Source of the DNA: CAYWNA01 sp964459305
Lineage (GTDB): Bacteria; Planctomycetota; Planctomycetia; Pirellulales; Pirellulaceae
Length of the DNA stretch: 64,000 bases
Direction: 5' to 3'
Assembly: GCA_964459305.1 (NCBI GenBank)
Contig: CAYWNA010000017.1
Location: forward strand, 1-64,000
Shown here piece after piece: positions 25,686-34,734 of the stretch; the first letter of the stretch is position 1, and the number at the start of each line of letters is the position of its first letter. A model generated the notes under the pieces. It saw only the letters and a program-made list of their open reading frames with translations. It did no database searches and had not been told where the DNA came from. Position numbers and translations under genes: made by a program.

Positions 25686-27200
25686 CTATTTCTGAGATGT
25701 CTCGTCGCGGCGAGCGAGAACGGCGCCTGTGCGTGCGGGAATCGCTATTGCCACATGCCCATCGTGCACCGTGCTCTCGGTCACTGTGCCAAGAAGTGGC
25801 GTCAGAAGTTCGCCGTCCGAGAAGAAGCGGCGGACCGGGACTTTGATTTCGGCAGGTTCGTCGCCAGCGTTCAAGATTACCAAGAGCGTCTCGCACGCGT
25901 CGTGTCGAACAAACGCGTAGTGCCGCGAGTCAGCGTACCGTTGGACGAATTCGCCACGGCGAAGCGCGGGATGGGCATGCCGAAGGGCGATCACCTCGCG
26001 AAAGTACTGCAGCATCTCTCGATCCCAGCGCGACGAGTCGTGCCAGGGAAACGGCCATCGGGCGTCCTGGTCGCGATGCGGCCGATCGTACCGCTTGGTT
26101 CCTCTCAACGCGACCTCGTCGCCGTAGTAGATCGATGGCGTGCCGGGAAAGGTCATTTGAAACAGGGTCGCCAGCCTGAGCGTTGCCTTGTCGCCGCGGG
26201 CGATGCTCAGCACGCGCGGGGCGTCGTGGCTGTCCAGGAGATTGAACTGGCACTGGGTCGTCTCCCAATCGTACTGGGCCAGCAGTCCTTCGATCCGCTG
26301 GCCGAACTGAGCTGCATCAATCCCCGGATAGGCGTCATAGGACCGATCTTCGACCAAACTGCGACTGACTCGGTCTCCGGCCGTAAAGGCAATCACTGCG
26401 GCCGCGAAGACGTAATTCATCGTGGCGTCAAAACGGTCGCCGCCGAGCCATTCGGGCGCTTCACGCCAGATCTCGCCGACAAGATATGCATCCGGCTTGA
26501 TCGCGCGGACACGGCTTCGAAATTCTTCCCAGAAGCCGGGCGCCGTGATCTCTGCCGGAACGTCCAACCGCCAGCCGTCGACGTCGTATTCGCGAATCCA
26601 GAATTCGGCGATCCCCATGAGAAACTCTCTCACATCGGGGTTGTCGGTATTGAATTTCGGCAGAGCTCGGTTATCGAACCAACTGACGTAGTTTGCGCGT
26701 CGTTTTCCTTCGTACGGAGCAAGCGGCCAACCTTGAATGTGGAACCAACTCAGCCAGGGTGAATGAGGACCGTTCTCCAGGATGTCGTTGAACTGAAAGA
26801 AGCCACGACTGGCGTGGTTGAACACTCCGTCCAACATAATGCGAATGCCTCTGGAATGGGCGGCATCGACAAGTTCCCGGAGGGCCGAGTTGCCACCCAA
26901 CATCGGATCGACTTTCTCGTAGTCGTGAGTGTGGTACCGGTGATTGCAGGCGGACTGAAAGATCGGGTTCAGATAGATCGCATTGACACCTAGATCGACC
27001 AAGTGATCCATATGCTCGACGATGCCCAGAAGATCGCCGCCATGATATCCTTCCTGCGACGGTGGGGAATCCCAAGAGAGCAGGTTCGTCGGCTTGGGCA
27101 CGCGATCACTCCGCGCGAACCGATCCGGAAAAACCTGGTAGAAAACGGCGTCCTTAGCCCATTCCGGTCGATCACTCATGTGGCGACTGCCCTGGTTCAT
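25686..27200 (-). CDS. GH13 alpha-amylase-family hydrolase (neopullulanase / maltogenic-type)
   Basis: 504 residues from the ATG at 27200, which has CAGGAG 9 nt upstream; the frame is open to 27281. No signal peptide, so cytoplasmic. The (beta/alpha)8 barrel motifs are all present: VNAIYLNPIFQS, region I DGVFNHAS, region II DGWRLDVPAEI (nucleophile Asp), region III LVGEIWREAPEW (acid/base Glu) and region IV NLLDSHDAPR (transition-state Asp). The QVFPDRF start and HYHTHDY-like region fit neopullulanase/cyclomaltodextrinase subfamilies acting on maltodextrins. A short C-terminal beta domain follows. The gene lies on a ~1.9-kb contig between two assembly gaps, so its genomic neighbours are uncertain. 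Confidence 0.9.
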   Translation of the reverse strand: MNQGSRHMSDRPEWAKDAVFYQVFPDRFARSDRVPKPTNLLSWDSPPSQEGYHGGDLLGIVEHMDHLVDLGVNAIYLNPIFQSACNHRYHTHDYEKVDPMLGGNSALRELVDAAHSRGIRIMLDGVFNHASRGFFQFNDILENGPHSPWLSWFHIQGWPLAPYEGKRRANYVSWFDNRALPKFNTDNPDVREFLMGIAEFWIREYDVDGWRLDVPAEITAPGFWEEFRSRVRAIKPDAYLVGEIWREAPEWLGGDRFDATMNYVFAAAVIAFTAGDRVSRSLVEDRSYDAYPGIDAAQFGQRIEGLLAQYDWETTQCQFNLLDSHDAPRVLSIARGDKATLRLATLFQMTFPGTPSIYYGDEVALRGTKRYDRPHRDQDARWPFPWHDSSRWDREMLQYFREVIALRHAHPALRRGEFVQRYADSRHYAFVRHDACETLLVILNAGDEPAEIKVPVRRFFSDGELLTPLLGTVTESTVHDGHVAIAIPARTGAVLARRDETSQK

Positions 27201-27373
27201 CGTGAATGGCTCCTGAGGCTCTTGAACTGGGACTCGTGATTCGTCGCTCGGAGTTATACGTTGAAACCGTGAACCGTCCAAGTCACAGGTCGGACAGACA
27301 CGAAGTAATCGGAATCAATGGAAGGAATCTCGCTTAAAGCCACTCTTCAAACGTTGGAATCGCGGCCGAGCGC

Positions 27374-27450
27374 GGTAGTGGTGGCTTCCAGCCGCCATTG
27401 GGCGATCTGGATATCGCCGAAAACGTGGCGGCTGGAAGCCACCACTACCA
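27374..27450. repeat. Perfect palindromic repeat, family B (shares GGCTTCCAGCC core)
   Basis: Arms 27374-27396 and 27428-27450 are perfect 23-bp inverted repeats around a 31-nt loop. A third, imperfect copy of the right arm lies at about 27518-27540, beyond the gap. The core GGCTTCCAGCC is shared with the family-A palindromes at 19904 and 34511. The repeat probably caused the assembly break that follows. Confidence 0.75.
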
Positions 27451-27452
27451 AA

Positions 27453-27462
27453 NNNNNNNNNN
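27453..27462. other. Assembly gap (10 N)
   Basis: Ten Ns follow the family-B palindrome. The next ~50 bases are T- and G-run rich and probably low quality. Confidence 0.95.
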
Positions 27463-27557
27463 GGGTTGGGGGGGGGTACCCGCCGCTTTGGGGGTTTTTG
27501 TTTTCCGCCTAACGGGGGGTGGCCGGAAGCCACCACTACGAATTTGAAGACACGCTC

Positions 27558-27754
27558 TCAGTAGCGCACTCGAAAATCGTCTTGCCCCGATCTGTCGACG
27601 CCGCGCATGAGATGGATGGTGCGCTGAGACATTTCCAGCACGCCTTCGCGTTTGAAGCGGCTCGGATGTCGTCGAGCACGATGTCCGGAAGCCGGTAGTC
27701 CGGCGACACGTATCCATCCCGGTGATATTGTTCAACTTGTTCGGTCGTCAACAT
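27558..27754 (-). pseudogene. N-terminal remnant of a phytanoyl-CoA dioxygenase-like (PhyH) gene
   Basis: MLTTEQVEQYHRDGYVSPDY then RLPDIVLDDIRAA matches the N-terminus of PhyH-family Fe(II)/2-oxoglutarate oxygenases (EQVEQYHRDGYV-type opening). A frameshift near 27655 then leads to RFKREGVLEMSQRTIHLMRG and a stop at 27558. The catalytic HxD...H region is absent. The remaining 3' part was lost or lies across the gap. Confidence 0.5.
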
Positions 27755-28029
27755 GATGGGAATCGTAGGCGCAAGGCACGCAATTGTACCGCCCCGCGGT
27801 TATCGGGGCACGGAAACCTTGTCATAGGGCACGCACACAGGCAGAATAGGCGCTACAAGGCACGGCTGAACAACGCGTGGCAATTGCCGCGACCGTTGAT
27901 GAGCTCCAACCTGTGCCGTTTGGATTTGTCACGCGGTATTGGACTGGGCTTGAACGGTATTCAGGATGCCTCAAAGACTGAACGGACGTCTCGTTGGTCG
28001 TTCCACGGAAGCCTGATGGAGGACTTGTA
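27755..28029. other. Gene-free stretch
   Basis: This 275-bp stretch separates the divergent PhyH-like and Tat-protein remnants. I see no credible coding sequence, RNA gene or strong promoter in it. Confidence 0.4.
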
Positions 28030-28510
28030 ATGAGTAGATGCTTCGGGGACCATTCAGCGCAATCCCACGGCATTTCGCGTCGAGGTTTCCTCAAGCAGTC
28101 GGCGGTGGTGGGCGGCACTTCGGCCGGCGACGCCTGCCGCGGGAAAATGCCCGACGCCGGGGTTCGAGTTCAATCGCGGGTTCCTGAGGCCTGATGGCAC
28201 AGTCACCTTGGCCCCGGGCAAGGGCTCAAAGCTCAAGCCTGCGGGGCCTACTGACATGACAATGCAGTACCTCGCATTCGAGGATCGAGCCGGCACCCCA
28301 ATAGCCATCGTGATTACTGCAAACACTTCAAAGCCGACGGAATCTATCTCGACCAGGCCGGAGCCACACATGGTACGGTTTCGTTGTATGAGAGACTTCG
28401 TTCTGCGACGGACACCGCCGTCCTTTCGGTCAGCCAAGCAGCCGACGTGATCGCAGCTCGCCGAGTTGCTCGGTCTGGACTTGAATCAACTGGCAGTCTT
28501 CAGTTCTTGG
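28030..28510 (+). pseudogene. Frameshifted Tat-signal protein remnant
   Basis: The ATG at 28030 starts MSRCFGDHSAQSHGISRRGF then LKQSAVVGGTSAG, a twin-arginine signal. A frameshift near 28140 moves coding to the frame of GFEFNRGFLRPDGTVTLAPG, MTMQYLAFEDRAGTPIAIV. A second shift near 28320 gives KADGIYLDQAGATHGTVSLY, and a third near 28460 gives ELLGLDLNQLAVF. The body faintly recalls the opening of neutral/alkaline ceramidase-type proteins, but I do not rely on that. Its end runs into the 3' end of the convergent PQQ gene. Confidence 0.55.
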
Positions 28511-29756
28511 CTTTGGCGTCCCCGATGCAGATCAGGTGGTTGAGCGTGCGGATGTACATGCGTCCGTTGGCGATCGCGGGGGTCGAGTCCGATGTCTCGG
28601 GCAGTGTATTTTTTGCCAGGAACTCGTATTTGGGGCCAGCTTTCAGCACAACCACCTCGCCGCTGCGGGTGACCACGTAGATCCGCCCATTCACGCAAAC
28701 GGGAGAGGCGTAGAATTTCGCGTCGAGGTCCTCCTGCCACACCAACTCGCCCGTGGCCGCTACCACGCAAGTCATCACTCCGAGGTCGCTCACGATGTAC
28801 ATGTGCTCGCCGATCGCGATTGGCGTGGGGACATACGGCAGGTCACGGTCCAACTTCCAGGCCACCGTCGGGTCGTGGCCGGTGAGCTTGTCCCCCGGGC
28901 GGATAGCCGCCGACTGTCGTCCCGCGCCGCCAGCACCGGCGGTTGCGAAGATTACGCTTCCGGCCACCACGGGTGATGCAACGCTTTTGTACGTGAACAA
29001 CTTGTCGCTCTCCCACTTCTTTTCCCCGCTGACGGGATCGACCCCCGTCATACCGTTCGCCTCGCTGACAAACACCACTTCCGGGTCGCTGTCCTTCGGG
29101 CGATAGACCGCTGGCGTGATGTAGGACGTCATCTTGCTGTTCCGCTTAATCTGCCAGATCGTATCACCCGTTTTGCCGTCCAGCGCGGCCAGGAAACTGG
29201 TCTCCTTATTGTCATTGCCTACGATCATCAGCCCGCCCAGAGCGATGGGCGAGGCGCCGGCGCCGTGTATGGCCTTGAACTCGCCCATCTCGCGCCGCCA
29301 GAGCGTATTCCCTGCGTGGTCCAGAGCGAGAGCGACGAACATGTTGCCCGATATCCAATTGACGTACACACGCTCGGCGTCGACGGCGGGCGTTGAGGCG
29401 GCAAAGCTGTTCCGGCGGTTGTGCCGGTACGGGGTGAACGGCATCTTTGTGGACCAAAGCGTCTTGCCCGAGCTCGCATCCAAACAGACGACTTCGCGCT
29501 GCTCTTGGGCGTCGTGCGAACAGGTCACGAAGATGCGATCGCCCCACAGCACGGGCGACGAGTGCCCCGGCCCAGGAAACTTGACCTTCCATAGATAGTC
29601 CGCTTCCGTAAAGGACACGGGAATCGACTCACCCTTGCCGATGCCCGTCCCGTCCGGCCCGCGGAACCGGGCCCATTCCTGTCCGTCCGCCGCCCCACAC
29701 AGAACGACGAACGTCAACAGGCAGACCCCACACCACTTCGATCGCAAACGCTTCAT
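28500..29756 (-). CDS. Exported PQQ-type (BamB-like) beta-propeller protein
   Basis: 418 residues with a signal peptide (CGVCLLTFVVLCGAADG) and AGGAG about 7 nt upstream of the ATG. The whole mature protein is one propeller: EWARFRGPDGTGIGKGES near the N-terminus, then blades such as VVCLDASSGKTLWS, LAALDGKTGDTIWQIKR and CVVAATGELVWQEDLDAK. The WxxFRGPxGTG opening is typical of planctomycetal single-domain PQQ-like proteins. No PQQ-dehydrogenase active site is visible, so a binding or scaffold role is likely. Unlike the three long paralogues at 1-12.7 kb it has no methyltransferase domain. Confidence 0.87.
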   Translation of the reverse strand: MKRLRSKWCGVCLLTFVVLCGAADGQEWARFRGPDGTGIGKGESIPVSFTEADYLWKVKFPGPGHSSPVLWGDRIFVTCSHDAQEQREVVCLDASSGKTLWSTKMPFTPYRHNRRNSFAASTPAVDAERVYVNWISGNMFVALALDHAGNTLWRREMGEFKAIHGAGASPIALGGLMIVGNDNKETSFLAALDGKTGDTIWQIKRNSKMTSYITPAVYRPKDSDPEVVFVSEANGMTGVDPVSGEKKWESDKLFTYKSVASPVVAGSVIFATAGAGGAGRQSAAIRPGDKLTGHDPTVAWKLDRDLPYVPTPIAIGEHMYIVSDLGVMTCVVAATGELVWQEDLDAKFYASPVCVNGRIYVVTRSGEVVVLKAGPKYEFLAKNTLPETSDSTPAIANGRMYIRTLNHLICIGDAKAKN

Positions 29757-29934
29757 TAGATGCTCCTAAACTCTGTAGATGCGATACTCAATTACGCTTC
29801 CGCGGCTCTCTGATTTTTTTGCGGGCACGGCTCTCATCCCCACAAAATCCAGTCGGCGATTGTACCAGCCGACACGACGCTCGTCGAATTGCGTAATGCC
29901 GAGAGAACGGCTGTGATCACCCCACCCCACCCGT

Positions 29935-30198
29935 TATCGCCAGCGAAACAGCGTCCCGCCACTCAACTCGAACACCGTACTCCTCGCATCGGCCGGCTCG
30001 CAGTCGGTCGATTGCATCGCCTCCGTAGTACGCCGATCAACGGACAGCTCCAATGATTCCGACGGATCAGAATTCGCAGCCGGGCGTTCTCTCTCAGTTC
30101 CACCTGCGGCGCTTTCTCGTTGGGTTCAGACAATTCCCCCCTGCATCACTCCCGAGTTGCCGGAGTCACATCTCGCACGCGGCCGGCGGTTTCTGCAT
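29935..30198 (-). pseudogene. Possible C-terminal coding remnant downstream of the esterase fusion
   Basis: On the minus strand one frame (with a single internal stop near 30124) reads SAAGGTERERPAANSDPSES, LELSVDRRTTEAMQ and VFELSGGTLFRWR before a TAA at 29935-29937. It looks protein-like but matches no family I know, and the internal stop argues for decay. It may be the lost tail of the upstream gene after frameshift, or of another gene. The stretch 29757-29934 shows no gene. Confidence 0.3.
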
Positions 30199-31212
30199 TC
30201 AGAATTCCGTCAAGATTTCCAGCAGTCCTTTACCGTCCATCTGAAAACGGACGAGGATACGGTTTGACGGGCGGAGAAGATTCAATAGATCGACGAGATA
30301 CACTTCCTGCCCCGGTTTCACAGGAACTCCACGATAGTGGCGACCGGTAGCGATCGCGATATCCGCACCGGTGGCATCGCGGATCATATCGGTCACCCAA
30401 CTTCCCAACCGCGTCTCCGCTCTGCCAGCCGGCGATGGGGGATTCACAACTTGGCCAATCTTGTGCGTCCGATAAGCGGTGTACGGTCGTAGCCTTCGTG
30501 GTTCGACAGTGGCAACCCACCCGCCTACGCGCATGGTGTTGTGCCCCTGTCCTGGAATCATCCAAAGCTGGTTTTCGTAATCGAGTTCCTTCAATCGTTT
30601 GACAATTGGGATAGGGCCGTCTTGCGCATAAACGGGCCAATCCTTCGCACCCTGCACGTAGAACATCGGAACGTGACGCAGGTTTTCGATTAGCGTAAGG
30701 TGCCCGTAGGTTGATGCCAGCGGAATTCCGGCGGCGAACACGTCGGGATAACGGCAGCAGAGGTACGTCGTGCCGGTGCCCCCCATCGACTGACCGCTGC
30801 ACACAATTCGATCGCGATCGACTAGGAATCGTTGGGAGACCTCCTCAATCACGTTCAGCACGTCGTTCTCGCCCATTCCACGGTATTCAGTGGTTCCGCG
30901 GCCATGCGGACAAACGATCGCGATGCCGCGTTTTTCAGCTTCTTTCTTGTAGATTCCATTACCGTAGGCCGCATGATCGGAGTATTTGTTCTGGTCGCCG
31001 CCAGTTCCATGAAGGGCTATCAACAGCGGCAGCCGACTCTTTCCGTCGTATGCGGAGGGCAGATAGATGCGGTAGGGCTGGTCCGTATCGTCGATGTCGC
31101 TATGGTAGGTGAGCGCCAAGTCGCGCGGTCCCGGCGCTTTGTCAACCGCGAACAAGGATGCCGGCGCAGAAATGCATATAACGGCGACAAGGATTCGGTT
31201 CGATATTTGCAT
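30199..31212 (-). CDS. Exported alpha/beta-hydrolase fused to a truncated 5'-nucleotidase C-terminal domain
   Basis: 337 residues from the ATG at 31212, which has AGGAGGG upstream and starts the signal peptide QISNRILVAVICISAPASLF. Residues ~25-245 are a poly(hydroxyalkanoate)-depolymerase/esterase-type hydrolase: LPLLIALHGTGGD, nucleophile Ser in CSGQSMGGTG, Asp in GAKDWPVY, His in GQGHNTM. Residues ~265-337 (RLGSWVTDMIRDATGADIAI, VYLVDLLNLLRPSNRILVRF, GKGLLEIL) match the start of the 5'-nucleotidase C-terminal domain, which normally runs about twice as long. The fusion is unusual and the tail is truncated; a frameshift near the stop is possible. Divergent from the sulfatase gene. Confidence 0.72.
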   Translation of the reverse strand: MQISNRILVAVICISAPASLFAVDKAPGPRDLALTYHSDIDDTDQPYRIYLPSAYDGKSRLPLLIALHGTGGDQNKYSDHAAYGNGIYKKEAEKRGIAIVCPHGRGTTEYRGMGENDVLNVIEEVSQRFLVDRDRIVCSGQSMGGTGTTYLCCRYPDVFAAGIPLASTYGHLTLIENLRHVPMFYVQGAKDWPVYAQDGPIPIVKRLKELDYENQLWMIPGQGHNTMRVGGWVATVEPRRLRPYTAYRTHKIGQVVNPPSPAGRAETRLGSWVTDMIRDATGADIAIATGRHYRGVPVKPGQEVYLVDLLNLLRPSNRILVRFQMDGKGLLEILTEF

Positions 31213-31573
31213 GGCATTTCCCTCCTGCCCGCAAGAATGTTCCACTTGCGCAGATTTCCCAAACTCTATGGCAAAACCGCTGGGTCCTTGCGATAGGAAA
31301 CGGGCTGCGGATGCGTATACATTGTAGTTTCCTCGCTTCTGGAACGCAGTACGACGAGCCGAAGCAAGCGTGGAACTCAACGTACGATTCGTCATAATGT
31401 GGCCAACTCCGTACGACTACGTAGACGAGGGACGGGCCCGGCGTTTCGGTAACGTCCGGGCTAGTACGGTGCAAGTACGACGTAGCTTCATCCAAGCCGC
31501 CAGAAAGACCATTCGACGAACGTTTCAATACAGAGCAATTGGTAAAAGCAATTAGCCGAGAGAGGCATTAGCC

Positions 31574-32977
31574 ATGCACAGACCACAAACTCCTCACGGT
31601 AAACTCGCCACCGCTATTCTCGTGACGTTCGGAGTGACGCTCGTTGGACATTCCACCGCTGCCGCCGCGCTGCCGAAACACCCCAACGTCGTCTTCATCG
31701 CCATTGAGGATTTTAGCCCCCAGCGGTTGGGCTGCTACGGCGGCCCGGTCCACTCGCCGAATATCGACCGGCTGGCGGCGGGCGGAGTGCTGTTCGAAAA
31801 GGCCTACTGCATGTCGCCGGTCTGCAACGCGTCGCGTACCGCGCTGTTCACCGGACTCCGGTCCGACACGACCCGAGTCTTCAGCAACAGCCAGGATTGG
31901 CGCGAGATGCTGCCCGGTCTCACCACCATGCCCATGCACTTCCGCAACCACGGATACGACACCGTGCGGATCGGCAAGATGTATCACGGCCTGTGGGAGC
32001 ACGACGCAAGCTGGACGCGTGTGATCCCGGAGATTCACGACCGCTCGGTCGTCGGACCGAAGCGGCCGGCCATCAGGCCCAAGAAGCCTGCCACCGGCAG
32101 AAAGGACAATCTGAAGTGGGGCCCCACCGGAAACGACCCGGAACATGACAGGGACGGTCAGCTCGCCGAGCAGGCAGTCCGTTTCCTGAATGCCGAGCAC
32201 GATAGGCCTTTCTTCCTTGGCGTGGGGTTTCACTCGCCGCACCTCGCTTTCCGCGCACCCGATCGGTTTCACGACCTCTACCCTCCCGAAGAAGTCGTTC
32301 TGCCCCAGAACCCTGACGACGACCTGGAAGACACGCCCATCCGTGGACGCCACGCCGACCAGTTGCGCCTCTCAACCGAAGAGTGGCGCCAGGTCGTCTC
32401 GTCTCACTATGCGGCCATCTCCTATTCCGACTGGTGCGTCGGCAAGGTGCTCGAAGCGCTGGACCGGACCGGCAGGAGCAAAGACACAATCGTCGTCTTA
32501 TGGAGCGACCACGGCTTCATGCTCGGCGAGCACTTCCTCTGGCGAAAAGGCGACCTCTACGAAGAGTCGGCCCGCGTGGCATTTATCTGGCGCGTCCCTG
32601 GCGTGACTCCCAAAGGCGCCTGTTGCCGTCGCCCCGTTGAGACGATCGACATATTTCCGACGCTCTTCGACTTCTGCAACGTTCCCCAGCCCGATCGCGT
32701 CGAAGGAATCAGCATGCGGCCGCTGTTGGCCGACCCAGCGCGACCCTGGAAGAAAGGTGCGATCACGTGGCGCGCTGCCAACGGTTCTCTCGTGGCCATC
32801 CAGACCGAGCACTTTCGCCTCAATCGCCGCGTCGAAGACGGTTTCCTCGAACTCTACGACCACCGGAACGACCCCGGCGAGTTTACCAACGTTGCCAAGA
32901 AGCCGGAATACAGAGAAACCGTCGCCATACTCTCCCGCCTGCTGGACGCTGGTTGGGAAGCCTGCCTCCCGGAGTGA
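31574..32977 (+). CDS. Exported type I sulfatase (iduronate-2-sulfatase-like)
   Basis: 467 residues with a signal peptide (ATAILVTFGVTLVGHSTAAAA) and GAGAGG upstream of the ATG. Metal-binding residues appear in PNVVFIAIEDFSPQRLGCYG. The sulfatase signature is VCNASRTALFTG, in which Cys of C-x-A-S-R is oxidised to formylglycine by an FGE-type enzyme. A second metal site is SDHGFMLGEHFLWRKGDL. The C-terminal part (GEFTNVAKKPEYRETVAIL) is usual for the IdsA/BetC-like group. It hydrolyses sulfate esters, probably on sulfated polysaccharides; the exact substrate is not predictable. Length is normal for the family. Confidence 0.92.
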   Translation: MHRPQTPHGKLATAILVTFGVTLVGHSTAAAALPKHPNVVFIAIEDFSPQRLGCYGGPVHSPNIDRLAAGGVLFEKAYCMSPVCNASRTALFTGLRSDTTRVFSNSQDWREMLPGLTTMPMHFRNHGYDTVRIGKMYHGLWEHDASWTRVIPEIHDRSVVGPKRPAIRPKKPATGRKDNLKWGPTGNDPEHDRDGQLAEQAVRFLNAEHDRPFFLGVGFHSPHLAFRAPDRFHDLYPPEEVVLPQNPDDDLEDTPIRGRHADQLRLSTEEWRQVVSSHYAAISYSDWCVGKVLEALDRTGRSKDTIVVLWSDHGFMLGEHFLWRKGDLYEESARVAFIWRVPGVTPKGACCRRPVETIDIFPTLFDFCNVPQPDRVEGISMRPLLADPARPWKKGAITWRAANGSLVAIQTEHFRLNRRVEDGFLELYDHRNDPGEFTNVAKKPEYRETVAILSRLLDAGWEACLPE

Positions 32978-33031
32978 ACCGCCCAACTGATCTGACGGCG
33001 TTGAGCATAACCGTCCTTCGCGCAAGGTTTC

Positions 33032-34435
33032 GTGCGTGGTATCGACCAGGAAGCCGGCTGGTTCGAGTTCGAGGAGACTCCAGGCTTCATGTCCCTGGAA
33101 GATCCGGTCTGGCAAGAAGAGAACAGGAAAGGGTACGACTCCATTCGCTGGGGCATGCTCAAGGATCGCGTGGTGCCCGGTCGCATGAAGGCCAATGTCC
33201 GCAATGCGGTGTTTCTGGAGCGTTGGGAGAAGATCGGGTCACGTCGCTTCCGGCTTCATCTCCGCAACAAGGGCTGCCTGGAGGATCTCGAGATCGGCGA
33301 CCCATACGTGCATGTTGATCGCAACGGGGGCGGGCTGTGCATTTTTTCCCATTGTGAACGGGTGGCTATCGAGAACATCACAACCTACACCAGCCCGGGG
33401 CTGGACTATGGCGGCGCTCACTCCTCGGAAATCGGATTGTTCAATTGCAGAGTTCTGCTCAAGCCCGGCTACTGGCACACCTCGAATGCCGACGGCATGC
33501 ATTTCTCCCAGCACCGAATCGGGCCCTGGGTGGAAGGTTGCACGTTTGAAGGCATGGCTGACGACGGCGCCAACCTCTACGCCCATCCTACGAACGTGGT
33601 GCGAGTGATCTCCGACAAGGAGTTCGAGATCGGTTTCACGGTCGATTGGCGGCCGGGAGACAAGGTTATGGGATTTGAGCCGAAAAAAGGGGAGGTGCTC
33701 GGCGTGGCCCGTGTGGTCTCGGCGCCAATGGCCAGGAAAAACGACACCACTCATTTCGTGCTTGACGGGCCGATCCCAGGGATGCAGCCGGGAGAGCACA
33801 AGGACGAGGAGGCCACGTATTTTCTGAATCTCAACCTCAGTTCCAGCAACTTCGTGTTTCGCAACAACACGTTCCGCAATGTGCGGCGCTTCGGCATTCT
33901 GATGCAGTCCCACGACGGGATCGTCGAGGGCAACACGTTCGAAAACGTGAGCGCCAGCGCCATTGTGGTCCGCAATTCTTCGGGCTGGCCCGAAGGTTTT
34001 GCAACCGGCAATATTGTGATTCGTGGCAACACCATCCGGGACTGCAACTTCGACCACAACGTTCGCGGGTACAACACCGGAGACATTACGGTGTATGTGC
34101 GGCGTCTTGATGGTCGCAACGGTTTGAGCCGTGCGATCTCGCAGGTCGAGATCCGCGACAATACGATCGTGAATACTCGCCGCCGCGCGATCAGCGTGGC
34201 CAGCGCGACGGACGTGAAGGTAACCGGCAATGTGATCCGTTGCGAGGATCCGAAGGCACCGAGCCACGACAATAAGGCCGTGACCCCCATCCGCCTGTGC
34301 GACGTCGATCGGGTGAGCGTTCGCGACAATGCCATCATCGAGCCACGGCCGGTCGCGCCCGGTTGCGTGAGGATCGAGGGCGAGTGCACGGCGGTGGGTG
34401 TGCGCGACAACCGCTTCGAGGTAAGTGATCGGTAG
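33032..34435 (+). pseudogene. N-terminally truncated right-handed parallel beta-helix protein
   Basis: 467 codons open from a GTG at 33032 without a clear Shine-Dalgarno. The frame begins in mid-domain (RGIDQEAGWFEFEETPGFMS). Beta-helix turns with pectate-lyase-like repeats follow: GLCIFSHCERVAIENITTYT, NFVFRNNTFRNVRRFGIL, GIVEGNTFENVSASAIVV, DVKVTGNVIRC. Relatives in this phylum normally have a signal peptide and ~200-250 more N-terminal residues, none of which is found in the 54 bp after the sulfatase stop. A deletion has probably removed the 5' part, although translation of the rest is possible. Intact relatives act on or bind polysaccharides. Confidence 0.6.
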
Positions 34436-34510
34436 TCGTTTGACACACGGACTATCGCCCAGACGAATCAACAAAGAATCTTTAGGCGAGCGGCACATGA
34501 GAATCTACCG

Positions 34511-34567
34511 TGGGATAGGCTTCCAGCCTGTCAAATGCCCTCCCTGACAGGCTGGAAGCCTATCCCC
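34511..34567. repeat. Palindromic repeat, family A (second copy)
   Basis: Arms 34512-34533 and 34545-34566 are perfect 22-bp inverted repeats with an 11-nt loop. The arm matches that of the palindrome at 19904-20001 almost exactly. The surrounding 34436-34734 shows no gene. Confidence 0.75.
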
Positions 34568-34734
34568 ACCTCGCGGAGCTTCTCTGGCGGATGCTTGTGC
34601 GGCGGCGGATTTCCTCGCCCTCCCCCTTTTTCGATGAGAGACGAGAAACTTGATTCTTCTTCCATGTTCTTCAAACTCTGTCAGAAACCAAAGAAGCTCG
34701 TTCTTCTTTTGGCTTCTCGGCAACGATGCACCAG

